Assembly: GCA_029204225.1 (NCBI GenBank)
Contig: CM055098.1
Coordinates: 11,219,052-11,283,051, forward strand
Length of the DNA stretch: 64,000 bases
Direction: 5' to 3'
From: Diphasiastrum complanatum
Taxonomy: Eukaryota > Streptophyta > Lycopodiopsida > Lycopodiales > Lycopodiaceae
Both the position numbers and the translations under genes were made by a program. Every line of letters starts with the position of its first letter. Within the stretch, counting starts at the first letter, position 1. A model generated the notes under the pieces. The model did not search any database. It was not told where the DNA came from and saw nothing but the letters and a program-made list of their open reading frames with translations. Shown here in pieces: positions 20,671-31,136 of the stretch.

Positions 20671-23600
20671 CTAGCTTGGTTCAATCATTGCTTTACTAAT
20701 CACTCCAAGTGATGATCTGAACTTCATAAAAGGTGTCTTTTGAATTGGTTTAGTAAGTAGATCAGCTACACATTCATTGCTTGGAACATGCTCCAAAGCA
20801 ATCTCCTTGGCTTGCACCATTTCTCTCACAAAGTGATGGCATATCTCAATGTGCTTAGATCTTGCATGGAATATTGGGTTAGATGCAAGGTGTTGGGCTG
20901 ATATATTGTCATTGTAGATGATTGGTGCCTCCTCTGAATCCATGATCTTTAGTTCCACAAATAATCTCTTGATCCAAAGTACCTCCTTTGTAGTGGTTGT
21001 CAAAGCTTTGTACTCGGCCTCGGTTGAAGATAGAGATATAGTTTCTTGCTGTTTTGAAAGCCATGAAACCACACCTTCTCCTATGAAAGTTGAATAGGCA
21101 CTTGTTGATTTCCTATCCCTCTTGTCCCCTGCAAAATCTGAATCACTAAATGCATGAAGGTTAATCACATCTCCTCTATATAGAATCCCAAAATCCAATG
21201 TACCCGAGATGTATCTTAGAATCCTCTTAGCCTTTTTCCAATGGATATTCAATGGCTTTTGCATGGATTGGCTCAACCTACATACACTAAAGCTAAGATC
21301 TGGTCTAGTTATAGTGATCCACATTAAGGAACCTATAAGTTGCCTAAACAAAGTGATGTCCATGAAGGATCTTTCATCATCTTCATTTGGCACTTTTACA
21401 TCTTGCTCCATTGGTGTGTCAACACTTTTGCATACTTCCATCTTAAACTTCTTCAAAAGTCTTTGAGCATAGTTTACTTGACTTATAAAGATAAAATCAG
21501 ACCCTCTAATTACTTCTATGCCTAAGATGAAGTGAAGACACCCTAGATCTACCATCTTGAACTCTAAGGATAGATCTATCTTGATTTTTTCAATACCATC
21601 AACACTATTTCCACTAATGATGATGTCATCTACATAAATGAGTAAAAGTACAATACCAACATCATCAAACTTAATGTAAAGAGTGGGATCATATTCACTT
21701 TGAACAAAAGAAAGTGAAATAAGATAGCAATGTAGTCTTGAATTCCAAGATCTCGAGGCTTGCTTCAAGCCATAGATGCTTCTTTGGAGATGGCATACTT
21801 TGTTCTCCATTCCATGCTTGATGAACCCTTGTGGCTGCTCCATATAGATATCCTCTTCCAAAAAACCATTCAAGAAAGAATTAGAGACATCCATTTGACA
21901 TAGAATCCATCCAAAATGTGATGCAAGTGCAATGATTAGTCTTATTGTGACCATCTTGGCCACGGGTGCAAAAGTTTCCTCATAGTCTATCCCTCTCTCT
22001 TGAGCATAACCTTTTGCAACTAATCTTGCTTTATGTTTGTTAACACTCCCATTTGCATTCAACTTAAGCTTGAAGACCCACTTGCATCCTATTACATTCC
22101 TTTGAGGTCTCTCAACAAGCAACCAAGTTTCATTCTCAATCAAGGCATCATACTCATCCAACATAGCTTTATACCATTCTTTGGAGTTCAATGCATCTTC
22201 AACATTAGACGGTTCTTCCAAACTAGATAAAGCATAAGAAGTGGATGAGATACCCTCAACTTGCTGTCCTTTGCCTTGATATGTGAGCCTTGATGGCTCC
22301 ACTTTTGCCCTTGAAGATCTCCTTGGTGTGATAGGTGGGTTTGGTGCTTGCTCCTCCATGAGCTCCTCCTCAAAACCAAGATCTTGCTCCTCGGCCATCT
22401 TCTTCTTGATTGTTGGAGCACTTGAGCCTTCTTCAAGCATATGCATATGATGTTCATCAAAGATGACATCCCTTGAAACAACAAATTTGTTCAAGGATGG
22501 GAGATAGACTTTGTAGCCCTTGCTTGAGCTTGCATATCCAAGCATGATCCCTCTTGTGGAAGATGGATCCTCCTTGGTTCTTGTTTCCAATGGCACATGC
22601 ACATAACATATACACCCAAAAACTTTCAAGTGATTAAGATTGGGTTTCTTTCCATACAACATCTCATAAGGAGTTTTGCCTTCAATTGCTTTGCAAGACA
22701 CCCTATTCATCAAGTAGTTTGCACATACAAGAGACTCACCCCAAAAGGATTTGGGCAAACAAGCATCTAATCTTAAAGCCTTAGAACATTCACATAATGT
22801 TCTATTCCTTCTTTCAGCAACTCCATTTTGTTGAGGAGTGTAAGGACAAGAAGTCTCTTTCTTGATCCCTTCCTCCTCACAAAAGGCCTTGAACTCATTG
22901 GAGATGAATTCTCCACCATTGTCACTTCTAAGAATCTTGATGCTATGATTATGATGCTTTTCCACAAACAACTTGAACTTTACAAAAGTATCAAATACTT
23001 GAGACTTGAAGAAAAGTAAGAAAACCCAACAATATCTTGAGTAGTCATCAATGAAGGTTAAAAACATGGATGAACCTCCATTAGATTTGGTGCTAGCAAT
23101 GTGCACATCTGAGTGTATGAGTTCAAGAGGATGAGATGACTTTGTGATGGAGTTAGGAAACACCTTCTTATGTGCCTTGGATAAGGCACAAGCTTCACAA
23201 ACCTTGTCTTCCTTCCCAATAGACCTTGGTAGGCCTAAAGCATACTCCTCCTTGATCATAGCCTCCATGGAACCCGAGTTGACATGTCCAAGTCTTTTGT
23301 GCCATAAAGTAAAGGTAGATATCTTGCTCTTCTCGGCCAACATGACAACATTAGTATCCACAAATGCATCCAACTTATAAAGTTTGCCAAGTCTAGTGCC
23401 CTTAGCCACTATCTTACCCTTCTTCTTGATGAAACATTCATTTGAAGCAAAGTCAACATTGAAACCATTGTCTACCATTTGGCCAACACTTAGTAGATTC
23501 TTTGTTATTGTAGGAATGTACAAAACACCTTCTATGTTGATCTTTTTGGAAGATCCTAAGCAAAGGGGAATGCTACCAACTCCTTCAATCTTACAAGCTT

Positions 23601-24639
23601 CATCATTTGCTGTATAGATAGACTTTATAGGTCCATCATAAGATAAGAGAGAAGAGAAAAACTCCCTTTTACTAGTCATGTGTGAACTAGCACTCAAGTC
23701 AATCCACCAAGGATCTTCTCCTTTGAAGCTTGTTGAAGAAAATATGGACATCATGAGAGAGTCCTCATGTGAACTCTCCTCCTCCTCCTCTTTGCTCATG
23801 TTGGCTTGGCTTTGATCTTGCTTCCTCTTGAAGCATTCCGAGGCATAATGCCCCATCTTGCTACAATAGTAGCACTTCACCTTTGATTTGTCCTTCTTGA
23901 CTTTGGTGGTTGATGGAGATGCCTTTGGGGGTCCTTCTTGATCCTCAAGCTTTGTAGACTTCTTGAATGTTGATCCTTTGCCTTTGGACTTGCCTTTGCC
24001 TTTGGTGAAGAGAGCTTGGTCATCTCCACCTTGGATGGAAAGCCTATCCATCCTCTCTTGCATTTGGCTCCTTCTTGATTCCTCGGCCATGAGTGTGCCT
24101 TGGAGTTCTTCAAGTATGGGTAGCTTACCCATAATTGCATATCCCTGAACCAAATTGTCAAATTTAAAGCTTAGTCCATTCAATATGAGTTGAACAAGCT
24201 CTTCACCCTTGATAGGGTCACCTATAAAGGCTAGCTCTTTGTTCAATTCCTTTACTCTTAGGACAAAAGTATGTGCACTCTCTCCTTTCTTTTGATAGCT
24301 TCTATAGATTTGATTCTTCAAAGCTAACATTCTAGTTTGGTTCTTGGATTCATAGACCTTTTGCAAAGTCTCCCAAGCATCTTGAGCTGAAGTGCAATCT
24401 CCTACCTCTCTTAAGAGTTCATTTGCAACATTCATTTTTATGCAATGTAGTGCAACATTGCACCTCTTGATGTATTTGGCTTTTTCTTGAGGATGAATAG
24501 GTTCACCCTCCTTACCATTTACAATTTCCATCAGATCTTGCATGATCATGATAGATTCCATTCTAACTTTCCATATGGAATAGTTAGTTTTGTTGAGCCT
24601 TTCATTAGTATCCAAAAGATATGCATTTATAGATGCCAT
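20671..24639 (-). CDS. Copia-D gag-pol polyprotein (1322 aa)
   Basis: A single open frame for a Ty1/copia polyprotein that makes the particle, copies RNA to DNA and integrates it. Approximate domains: gag UBN2-type 1-235; zinc knuckle CYYCSKMGHYASEC 256-269; protease around 314; integrase zinc domain from WHKRLGH (His447); integrase core with Asp511, Asp573 and Glu609, a DD35E spacing; RT with YVDD at 1002-1005; RNase H about 1130-1270, including SSTEAEYKALT. The length is normal for the superfamily. The start ATG at 24639 follows a long leader and precedes MASINAYLLDTNERL. Oddity: the protease motif is IDLSASSHM (Asp314-Leu-Ser) where families have D-S/T-G. No frameshift or internal stop is present. 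Confidence 0.95.
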   Translation of the reverse strand: MASINAYLLDTNERLNKTNYSIWKVRMESIMIMQDLMEIVNGKEGEPIHPQEKAKYIKRCNVALHCIKMNVANELLREVGDCTSAQDAWETLQKVYESKNQTRMLALKNQIYRSYQKKGESAHTFVLRVKELNKELAFIGDPIKGEELVQLILNGLSFKFDNLVQGYAIMGKLPILEELQGTLMAEESRRSQMQERMDRLSIQGGDDQALFTKGKGKSKGKGSTFKKSTKLEDQEGPPKASPSTTKVKKDKSKVKCYYCSKMGHYASECFKRKQDQSQANMSKEEEEESSHEDSLMMSIFSSTSFKGEDPWWIDLSASSHMTSKREFFSSLLSYDGPIKSIYTANDEACKIEGVGSIPLCLGSSKKINIEGVLYIPTITKNLLSVGQMVDNGFNVDFASNECFIKKKGKIVAKGTRLGKLYKLDAFVDTNVVMLAEKSKISTFTLWHKRLGHVNSGSMEAMIKEEYALGLPRSIGKEDKVCEACALSKAHKKVFPNSITKSSHPLELIHSDVHIASTKSNGGSSMFLTFIDDYSRYCWVFLLFFKSQVFDTFVKFKLFVEKHHNHSIKILRSDNGGEFISNEFKAFCEEEGIKKETSCPYTPQQNGVAERRNRTLCECSKALRLDACLPKSFWGESLVCANYLMNRVSCKAIEGKTPYEMLYGKKPNLNHLKVFGCICYVHVPLETRTKEDPSSTRGIMLGYASSSKGYKVYLPSLNKFVVSRDVIFDEHHMHMLEEGSSAPTIKKKMAEEQDLGFEEELMEEQAPNPPITPRRSSRAKVEPSRLTYQGKGQQVEGISSTSYALSSLEEPSNVEDALNSKEWYKAMLDEYDALIENETWLLVERPQRNVIGCKWVFKLKLNANGSVNKHKARLVAKGYAQERGIDYEETFAPVAKMVTIRLIIALASHFGWILCQMDVSNSFLNGFLEEDIYMEQPQGFIKHGMENKVCHLQRSIYGLKQASRSWNSRLHCYLISLSFVQSEYDPTLYIKFDDVGIVLLLIYVDDIIISGNSVDGIEKIKIDLSLEFKMVDLGCLHFILGIEVIRGSDFIFISQVNYAQRLLKKFKMEVCKSVDTPMEQDVKVPNEDDERSFMDITLFRQLIGSLMWITITRPDLSFSVCRLSQSMQKPLNIHWKKAKRILRYISGTLDFGILYRGDVINLHAFSDSDFAGDKRDRKSTSAYSTFIGEGVVSWLSKQQETISLSSTEAEYKALTTTTKEVLWIKRLFVELKIMDSEEAPIIYNDNISAQHLASNPIFHARSKHIEICHHFVREMVQAKEIALEHVPSNECVADLLTKPIQKTPFMKFRSSLGVISKAMIEPS

Positions 24640-25438
24640 CTAGTCTCCTAATCAAGGACTTGACACAAATGAAGGTTACTTCTATTGATTTGATTGAAGG
24701 TCTACCTTATCCCACTTCTTAGGGACCTGAAAAGATCAATAATAGACTTCCTATAAAGATCTAAGAATGATCTCTAACAAAATCAAATCATAGAATACTA
24801 GAAACAATGCACTTGCTTGATTGAAGTAGACAATACTAGTAGAATTGCCCCTCTTTCTGTAAAGAACATTAAAGCTTCCAAATGATCTGATCAAGAGTGA
24901 ATTTCAGCAACCTAATATACTTCCAAAATCACTTGTAAAAGATCTAAATGGAACTTAATGAGGATGCAACACAATCTACTATCCAATCACAAGCAAAAAA
25001 TGATCAAAATTGATGAAAAATTGATCTAATTTGGTGCATAAGTCAAGCAATGGTTGGACTGAACCTAAATCACTTTAGGAGGTGCCTACTACACCTTAGA
25101 ACAGCCTTGAAGAGTCCCCAAAACTCTGATCTTCCCTCTCCTTGAATGCTAGAAAGCCTCCTCTATGAAATCACCTCCAAAACTCGCTTAGAAATCAATG
25201 CTTGGAGCAAGCAAAACTTGCTATCTTGGTAATGTGAATTGAATTCAACTTTGCCTCTGGTTTTAGAAACCTAAACACCTGCAAATGAAGTCACACAACA
25301 CCAATCTCCAATGTATTTGACTCACTTTGAGTTCTAGAATCAATACTAGATGCTAAGATCCAATCTACACAAGATTTAGATCAAAAATTGTGATCAAATT
25401 GAATGAAAACCAAGGATTTAGCTCATTTCAGTCTTTAG
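24640..25438 (-). other. Copia-D 5' leader
   Basis: About 800 bp between the primer site and the gag-pol ATG, with no long frame. It is the expected place for packaging signals, but none can be identified from sequence alone. Confidence 0.7.
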
Positions 25439-25450
25439 GCTCTGATACCA
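25439..25450 (-). other. Copia-D primer-binding site
   Basis: The plus strand reads GCTCTGATACCA, so the element strand reads TGGTATCAGAGC. It abuts the 5' LTR with no gap. Confidence 0.95.
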
Positions 25451-26132
25451 TGTAAAAATTACAGCAAATAAGGATCCTAAAACACTTGAAATGATGAGGG
25501 AAACAATAGATTATGATTTCATAAGATTAGCACAAGTTGAACCATCAAAATCCATCAAAAATCTATGCTTGAACCTCACTAAATGGCCCAAATCCTTGAA
25601 GAAGGCTTAACACGTGTGAAAGTACGGCCTCCCACAGTCTGAGTACTGTACACCAAACCTACATTCAATCCTATAATCATTAGTAATCACAAGTACTCAA
25701 ACAATTATGAACATAGAGAGCAATTGCACCATTATGAGAGAAAAAACATGAAATTGCTTGATTGATTTTGGTGAGATATCATCACCTATATATACATGAT
25801 CCATCACGGTTTTGGGCAGGTATGAGTAGCCCTAAACCTATCCCTAATGCTAATTTTGGTGGATCTTTCATCCCTACCAAGTTAGGGTTGGAATCTTGGA
25901 GATCCCTCAACAATGCAAAAATTACCAAAAATAGCTCCTATTTTTTCTCCCTTGTATCTAAGCATAATTTGGACTCATTCCAAAGGTTCTAACACTTAGG
26001 TCTACTTGAGAACATCCTTATGAATGGAATCCTATGCTATTTGGCACGTGTGACAAGCCACATCATGAACATCTAACTATTTACAAGTCATATGACCAAA
26101 ACTAGTCAAGCTAGAATTATGAATTTTTAACA
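25451..26132 (-). repeat. Copia-D 5' LTR
   Basis: 682 bp, same ends as the 3' LTR. Differences seen by eye lie near the 25605-25625, 25662, 26068 and 26118 region equivalents. It ends just before ACATC (26133-26137). Confidence 0.97.
25787..25794 (-). promoter_or_regulatory. TATA box of Copia-D 5' LTR
   Basis: TATATATA, about 338 bp from the LTR start in element orientation. It is the likely transcription start region for the gag-pol RNA. Confidence 0.5.
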
Positions 26133-26137
26133 ACATC
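26133..26137. other. Target-site duplication of Copia-D, right
   Basis: ACATC, identical to 19970-19974. Confidence 0.95.
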
Positions 26138-27970
26138 AAAGATCAACCATCAAGTCCAAAGCACCTTTGGAACTCATCCATAGTGACATCCATTTCTCAT
26201 CCACCAAGAGCAAGGGTGGAGCTACATGTTTTATAGCATTTATTGATGATTACTCACGTTTCTGTTGGGTTTACCATTTATCTTCTAAAGCATTAGCATA
26301 TGAAACTTTTGTGAAGTTCAAAGCTTTTGTTGAAAATCAACTATCTTGTAAAATTAAAGCTTTGAGAAGTGATAATGGAGGTGAATACATCTCCACAAAG
26401 TTCATAAACTTTTGTAATGATTTTGGGATTAGAAGAGATTTCACTTGCTCCTACTCTCCTCAATATAATGGAGTAGCCAAAAGAAAAAATAGGACTCTAT
26501 GTGAATGTGCAAAGACACTTAGACTAGAAGCCTCTCTTTCTAAAGATTTTGGGGAGAAGCAATAGGATGTGCTAACTACCTTTGCAATTTTTTGCCAAAT
26601 CATGCTATAGAAGATATTTTACCTTATGAAAAGTTGTATGGAAGGAAACCCGAGGTCAATCATCTTCGAACATTTGGATGTGCATGCTTTGTACATGAAC
26701 CTCTTGAAACAAGAAAAAAAGAAGATGCTAATGCTCTTAAAGGCATTATGATAGGCTATTCAAGTAAAGCCTATAGGATTTTTGTTCCATCTACTAATCA
26801 AACTATAATAAGTAGAGATGTGATCTTCCATGAAGATCGAATGTACATGAAGGACAATGTGCAAGAATCTCAAGAGCTTATTCATCAAGGAGGAGTCTCT
26901 TCGTCAAGTACTGATCAAGATGAAGACTTGTGGGGGCCAAGATCACAAGAGAAGCCGAGTCTACCAATGACTCCAAGAAGATCAACCCGAGAGAGATCCG
27001 AGCCTAGAAGACTCACCTACTTGGAAAAAGGCAAACAAGTGGAGGATTCAAGTTCTCTACATGCTTTTCACACTTCCATTGAAGAACCATCAAGTGTGGA
27101 GGAAGGTCTTCATTCAAAGGATTGGATCAAAGCTATGGAGGCCGAGTATGAAGCTTTGATGCAAAATGAGACTTGGCAACTTGTAGATCCACCTAATGAC
27201 AAGCATGTCATTGGATGCACGTGGGTCTATAGAATCAAGCTAAAAAATGATGGATCAATAAATAAGTTCAAAGCAAGGCTTTGTGCTAAAGGCTATGCCC
27301 AAATCAAAGGCATAGATTATGAAGAAACCTTTGCTTCCATGGCAAAGATGGTAACCATTAGAATTCTCATCACTATTTGTTGCTTTTATGATTGGAAAAT
27401 GCTTCAACTTGATGTTTCCAATGCTTTCTTGAATGGTTACTTAGAAGAAGAAATATATATGCATCAACCTCCAGGTCTTGTTGTGAATGGAAAAGGATCA
27501 AAGGTATGCTTACTTTTGAAAAGTCTTTATGGCTTGAAACAAGCTCCAAGGGCTTGGTATGAGAGGTTGAACACTTATCTTCTTTCTATTGGTTTCAAGA
27601 TTAGTTCATATGATCCATCATTATATCTTAAATATGTCGGTAATGATATAATCATGTTGCTTATTTATGTAGATGACATTCTATTACGTGGAAGCAACAT
27701 GGATTTACTTGTTGGTACCAAGATCTCCTTAAGAAAGGAATTCAAAATGCAAGATCTTCGATTTTTACATCATGTACTTGGATTAGAGATTAAGGGATCT
27801 AAAGACTTAGCTTTCATTTCTCAAGAAAGTTATGTAAGATATATGCTTAAGAAGTTTAAAATGCAAGGTTGTAAAAGCATAGATACTCCTATGGAGTCTA
27901 ATGTTACACTAAAACTTGTGATGAAGCATCCTTTGAGGACATCACACTTTTTAGAAGTCTAATAGGCTCT
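26138..27970 (+). pseudogene. Copia-C integrase core - RT (continues from 19974)
   Basis: The frame resumes after the nested element and holds the integrase core: LELIHSDIHF, then FIDDYSRFCWVYHL, LRSDNGGEYIST and SPQYNGVAKRKNRTL. In the last motif the usual catalytic Glu position (GVAE-R) reads Lys, so the third acidic residue appears lost. A one-base loss near 26549 shifts the frame. RT follows (26592-27962): WVYRIKLKNDGSINKFKARL and LLIYVDDILLRGS with the YVDD box. A second frameshift near 27920 precedes an abrupt end at about 27970, before RNase H. Confidence 0.9.
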
Positions 27971-27973
27971 TTA

Positions 27974-28400
27974 AGGACCTGTTTTGATGTGACCCACTTG
28001 CATTTGACTGGTTTTCTGCCATCAGGTATAGGTGCAAGTGTCCATACGATGTTCTTATACATTGATGATATTTTGTCCCTCCATTGCCTAAATCCAGCGA
28101 TCTTTATATGGTCCATCAATAGCTTCATTGAATGTCTGAGGTTCATCAGAGAAACCACAAAATTTGATGTCTGTATTAAAAACATCTTGATCATACCTTT
28201 CTAGTGGTTTACGTCATCTGTCAGATCTTCTCACAGGCTTTAAGATAGGATTTACAGGTAGTTCAACTTTCTCTACTTTGATTTTGACTCCTTAAATTCT
28301 CTGACTTTTGTTGGCTTGGTACATGGCTTCCATCTTCATGTGACATAGCCTCTTGTGCCACAATATATCTATCAATTCTTGAGTTTGATTTGCTTGTTCG
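27974..28400 (-). pseudogene. Copia-A RT start fused to integrase zinc region (integrase core deleted)
   Basis: Matches 13357-13789. Minus-strand reading gives GRKPVKCKWV and KNIVWTLAPIP, then the linker and the same joint to a preserved QRI-GVKIK-like segment near 28290. It begins abruptly at the broken right end of Copia-C, with further small losses (TTTTGATGTGACCC against TTTTGATCTTGTAGACCC). Confidence 0.8.
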
Positions 28401-29728
28401 ATTCAAGTTCGAATATTCAAGTGATACAAATTTCCTTCTCTGTTGCCTTTAGCAACCAGGCTATTAGAATCTTCCTCGAACAATTTACAAGAGTTCTTTG
28501 TGAAGGTTACTGACATCCCTGTATCGACTATCTTAGCTACGAATAGACGATCTTTGTCAAGAGTAGGGACATAGAGAACTTCCTCCAGTTTCCTGTCACC
28601 CTAATTTGTGTCCAGCCATAGTACACCAGTTTCATCAAGCACATGCTTAGAACCGTCTCCAAGTATAATGAATCTCGAATAGTTTGTCTTCTTGTACTTA
28701 GCCAATATTTGTTTCGAGGAAACAAAATGTGAAGTGGATCTTGAATCAAGTACTACTTCTTGAGTTTTGGAATTAGATGAACAACATAGATCAGCACTAA
28801 TATAAGCTGCTGAGTTCCTTGTTGTCCTCCTTCTGTTTCTCAAGAACATTCTGCTTTGTCTTCGACATAGTTTGAATCTGAAGATTTGTTTCGATTCTGC
28901 ACCGTCTTGTTTCTGGGATTCTGATAGCAATCTACTACTACATGACCCCATTTATGACAATGAATGAATTCAATCTTTGGGTTTTAACCAACACTTATCT
29001 TCCTTGTGACCTAATCTTTTGCATCTGTTGCAGATCTTCTAATCACCAGAATTTTTCTGTTGTTTTCCAGATTGTCGATCATTTGTCTTAGACTCATTTT
29101 TTTTTGACAACTCTCTCTTAAACTTAGAATTCTTAGTATATTTATTCTTCTGAGTAAATAGAGCATTTTCGGAATCACCATTGTCATCATAGCATTCATG
29201 AGCTTCTACTTCCTCTTTAACTTCGTCTATTGCCTTTTGAAGTGTCATTGTCACATCTTTCGCCAATCAAATTCGAGTTGTGTGGAATGATCTGGGTAGG
29301 GCTCGAAGAAAATAACTAAGCTGTTTTTCCTTTAAAATTGTGTTTTCAGTGCCAGAATTATGCAAGGAGATAAACAACTCTTTTATCTTTTGTACGAATG
29401 TGTTCAGGTCTTTGTCGTCCCATTGTAGGTAAGTTAATTGGTCTTCCAAGAACATGATTTGATTATGAGATCGAGTCTCATTCTTGGTTTCCAATTCTTC
29501 CCATAAATCTGTTGTGTTTGAAATTGATGTAAGGTCTAGCATTATATTGTCATGCACTGAAGACGCAATAATTGCTATAGCTTTGTCATTTCTAAAATTC
29601 CATTCTCGAAGTTCTTTGCTAGGAGTAGCTATTGGCTTCTCCGCTATTGGTTCTACCCATTGCCAAAGACCTTTGCCCTTCAATATGAGTGATGTCTTTA
29701 ATTTCCAACTCAAATAGTTTGAACCTTC
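28401..29728 (-). pseudogene. Copia-A protease and gag (integrase-deleted subfamily, copy 2)
   Basis: Protease (28951-28601) carries VVLDSRSTSHFVSSKQ, the D-S-R form. The gag frame 29713-29267 reads LKTSLILKGKGLWQWVEP to LRALPRSFHTTRI. The TAG stop is at 29039-29041 at the same place as in the first copy. Gag is cut at its N-terminus by the spacer at 29728, exactly as at 15113. Confidence 0.85.
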
Positions 29729-30401
29729 TCTATGCTTGTTTCATTGTAAGTTGTTATTTGTCTCTCAAACAAAATTTTTGGGTGCAAAAGAGAAAGGAAG
29801 TATCTAAAGAGGGTCGTAGATTTTCTTGCCATATGCATGGAAAATTTGCTGTAGAGAAAGAACCAACATGACGAAACTAACCAAACTAATGAAACATAGA
29901 TTGCTAAGAAAAAATGAAATCCAAGCTACTGAAGCAAGCAACTAATGTACATACATCTAAAAGTCAATGAGCTCTTTGAAAGTGCTACAAAGATTGAAAA
30001 ATGTAGAGGACGACATTTGGAAAGACTTTTCCTAGTACGATCCACATGAAGATGCACCCCAAAGGCATAGACCAAAGACACCCACCATGACCAAAATCAG
30101 CTTCTTTGTTGTCAAATGAAATGCGAATAGAAATAATAAATCAACAATAATGTTCATTCCAATAAGATCTGAAACAACATCATTAGTGCTATAAATTAAT
30201 GGGTAAATCTCCCATTACGTGGTAGCATTAGGAATAATCATTTATGCATTTACACATTCAAAATAATAACTAGTTAAAAGGAGCGCATCGGGTCTCCAAA
30301 TGGATTGTTGTCTCTATAAACATGCATTTTCTCCCTTAACACTCTATACATTATAGCTTACAGTTACACCCATCAATTAATTAGTTATACAGAATGTAGC
30401 T

Positions 30402-30441
30402 TCTCTCTCTCTCTCTCTCTCTTTGTCTGTCTCTCTCTCTC
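30402..30441. repeat. Short (CT)n tract
   Basis: About 40 bp of CT with TTGTCTGT interruptions. It is the same locus as 15786-15893. Confidence 0.95.
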
Positions 30442-30984
30442 CAAACAATGATAGTTAGAACATGTCTCTCCATCCACTTGCACACAAACTTTGTTTAAGC
30501 TTTCATTTACAGAGAGCTCACGTTGATCTTCATTTTGATTCAAAAAAATTTATTTGATGTCATACATAAACATTTTCATTGAGTGTGTGTACTTCAATCT
30601 CAAGTCTTGAGGAAGATGAGTGAGGCTTCAACTTGACATATTTACTTATGTTTAGGCATAAGCTGCTAATTTAAATTGAGACAACTATAGAAGACTGATG
30701 ATGGACTACACATTGAAACAATGATGGGCTGCAAATAGGTATGTACACATTTAATGGGTTTTTTTGTTATTTCAAACCATCAAAGAATAATCATTGGTGC
30801 AGGAGACTCTAGTACATGAAGAGTGAGGAATAGTTTCTATCCTCTCTATAAATGAGACACCTAGGCTAAATCAAAATCAACCTTTTGGATAGTTGACACG
30901 AAGATGTAGTGGAGCTCTTGGCAATATAGAATGGATATAAGGAGATTTTCGTTAGGGCTCATGGGCCTTATACATCTTGCATTC

Positions 30985-31136
<152 letters not shown>

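Larger units (their letters stand above)
19975..26132 (-). mobile_element. Copia-D: complete Ty1/copia LTR retrotransposon
   Basis: A 6158-bp element on the minus strand. It has two 682-bp LTRs (25451-26132 is 5', 19975-20656 is 3') that differ at about six positions by eye, a matching 5-bp target duplication, a primer site at 25439-25450, a leader of about 800 bp, one gag-pol frame (24639-20671) and a polypurine tract against the 3' LTR. Under 1% LTR divergence makes it much younger than everything around it. It inserted into the integrase region of Copia-C. It is complete in structure, but the altered protease motif suggests it is not autonomous as it stands. Confidence 0.97.
17206..27970 (+). 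mobile_element. Copia-C: truncated Ty1/copia element, split by nested Copia-D
   Basis: Components in order: 5' LTR 17206-17752, primer site 17753, leader, gag, protease and integrase zinc region to 19974, nested Copia-D (19975-26132, with the repeated target bases to 26137), then integrase core and RT to 27970. RNase H, polypurine tract and 3' LTR are absent: the sequence switches at about 27970 to an antisense Copia-A RT fragment. No target duplication can be checked because the right end is lost. Gag and pol are related to Copia-D (clearly alignable gag). Confidence 0.85.

Noticed and set aside
23144-23380. Several 60-98 codon frames opposite the Copia-D polyprotein
   Set aside because: They lie fully inside a well-supported coding frame and show no independent signal.
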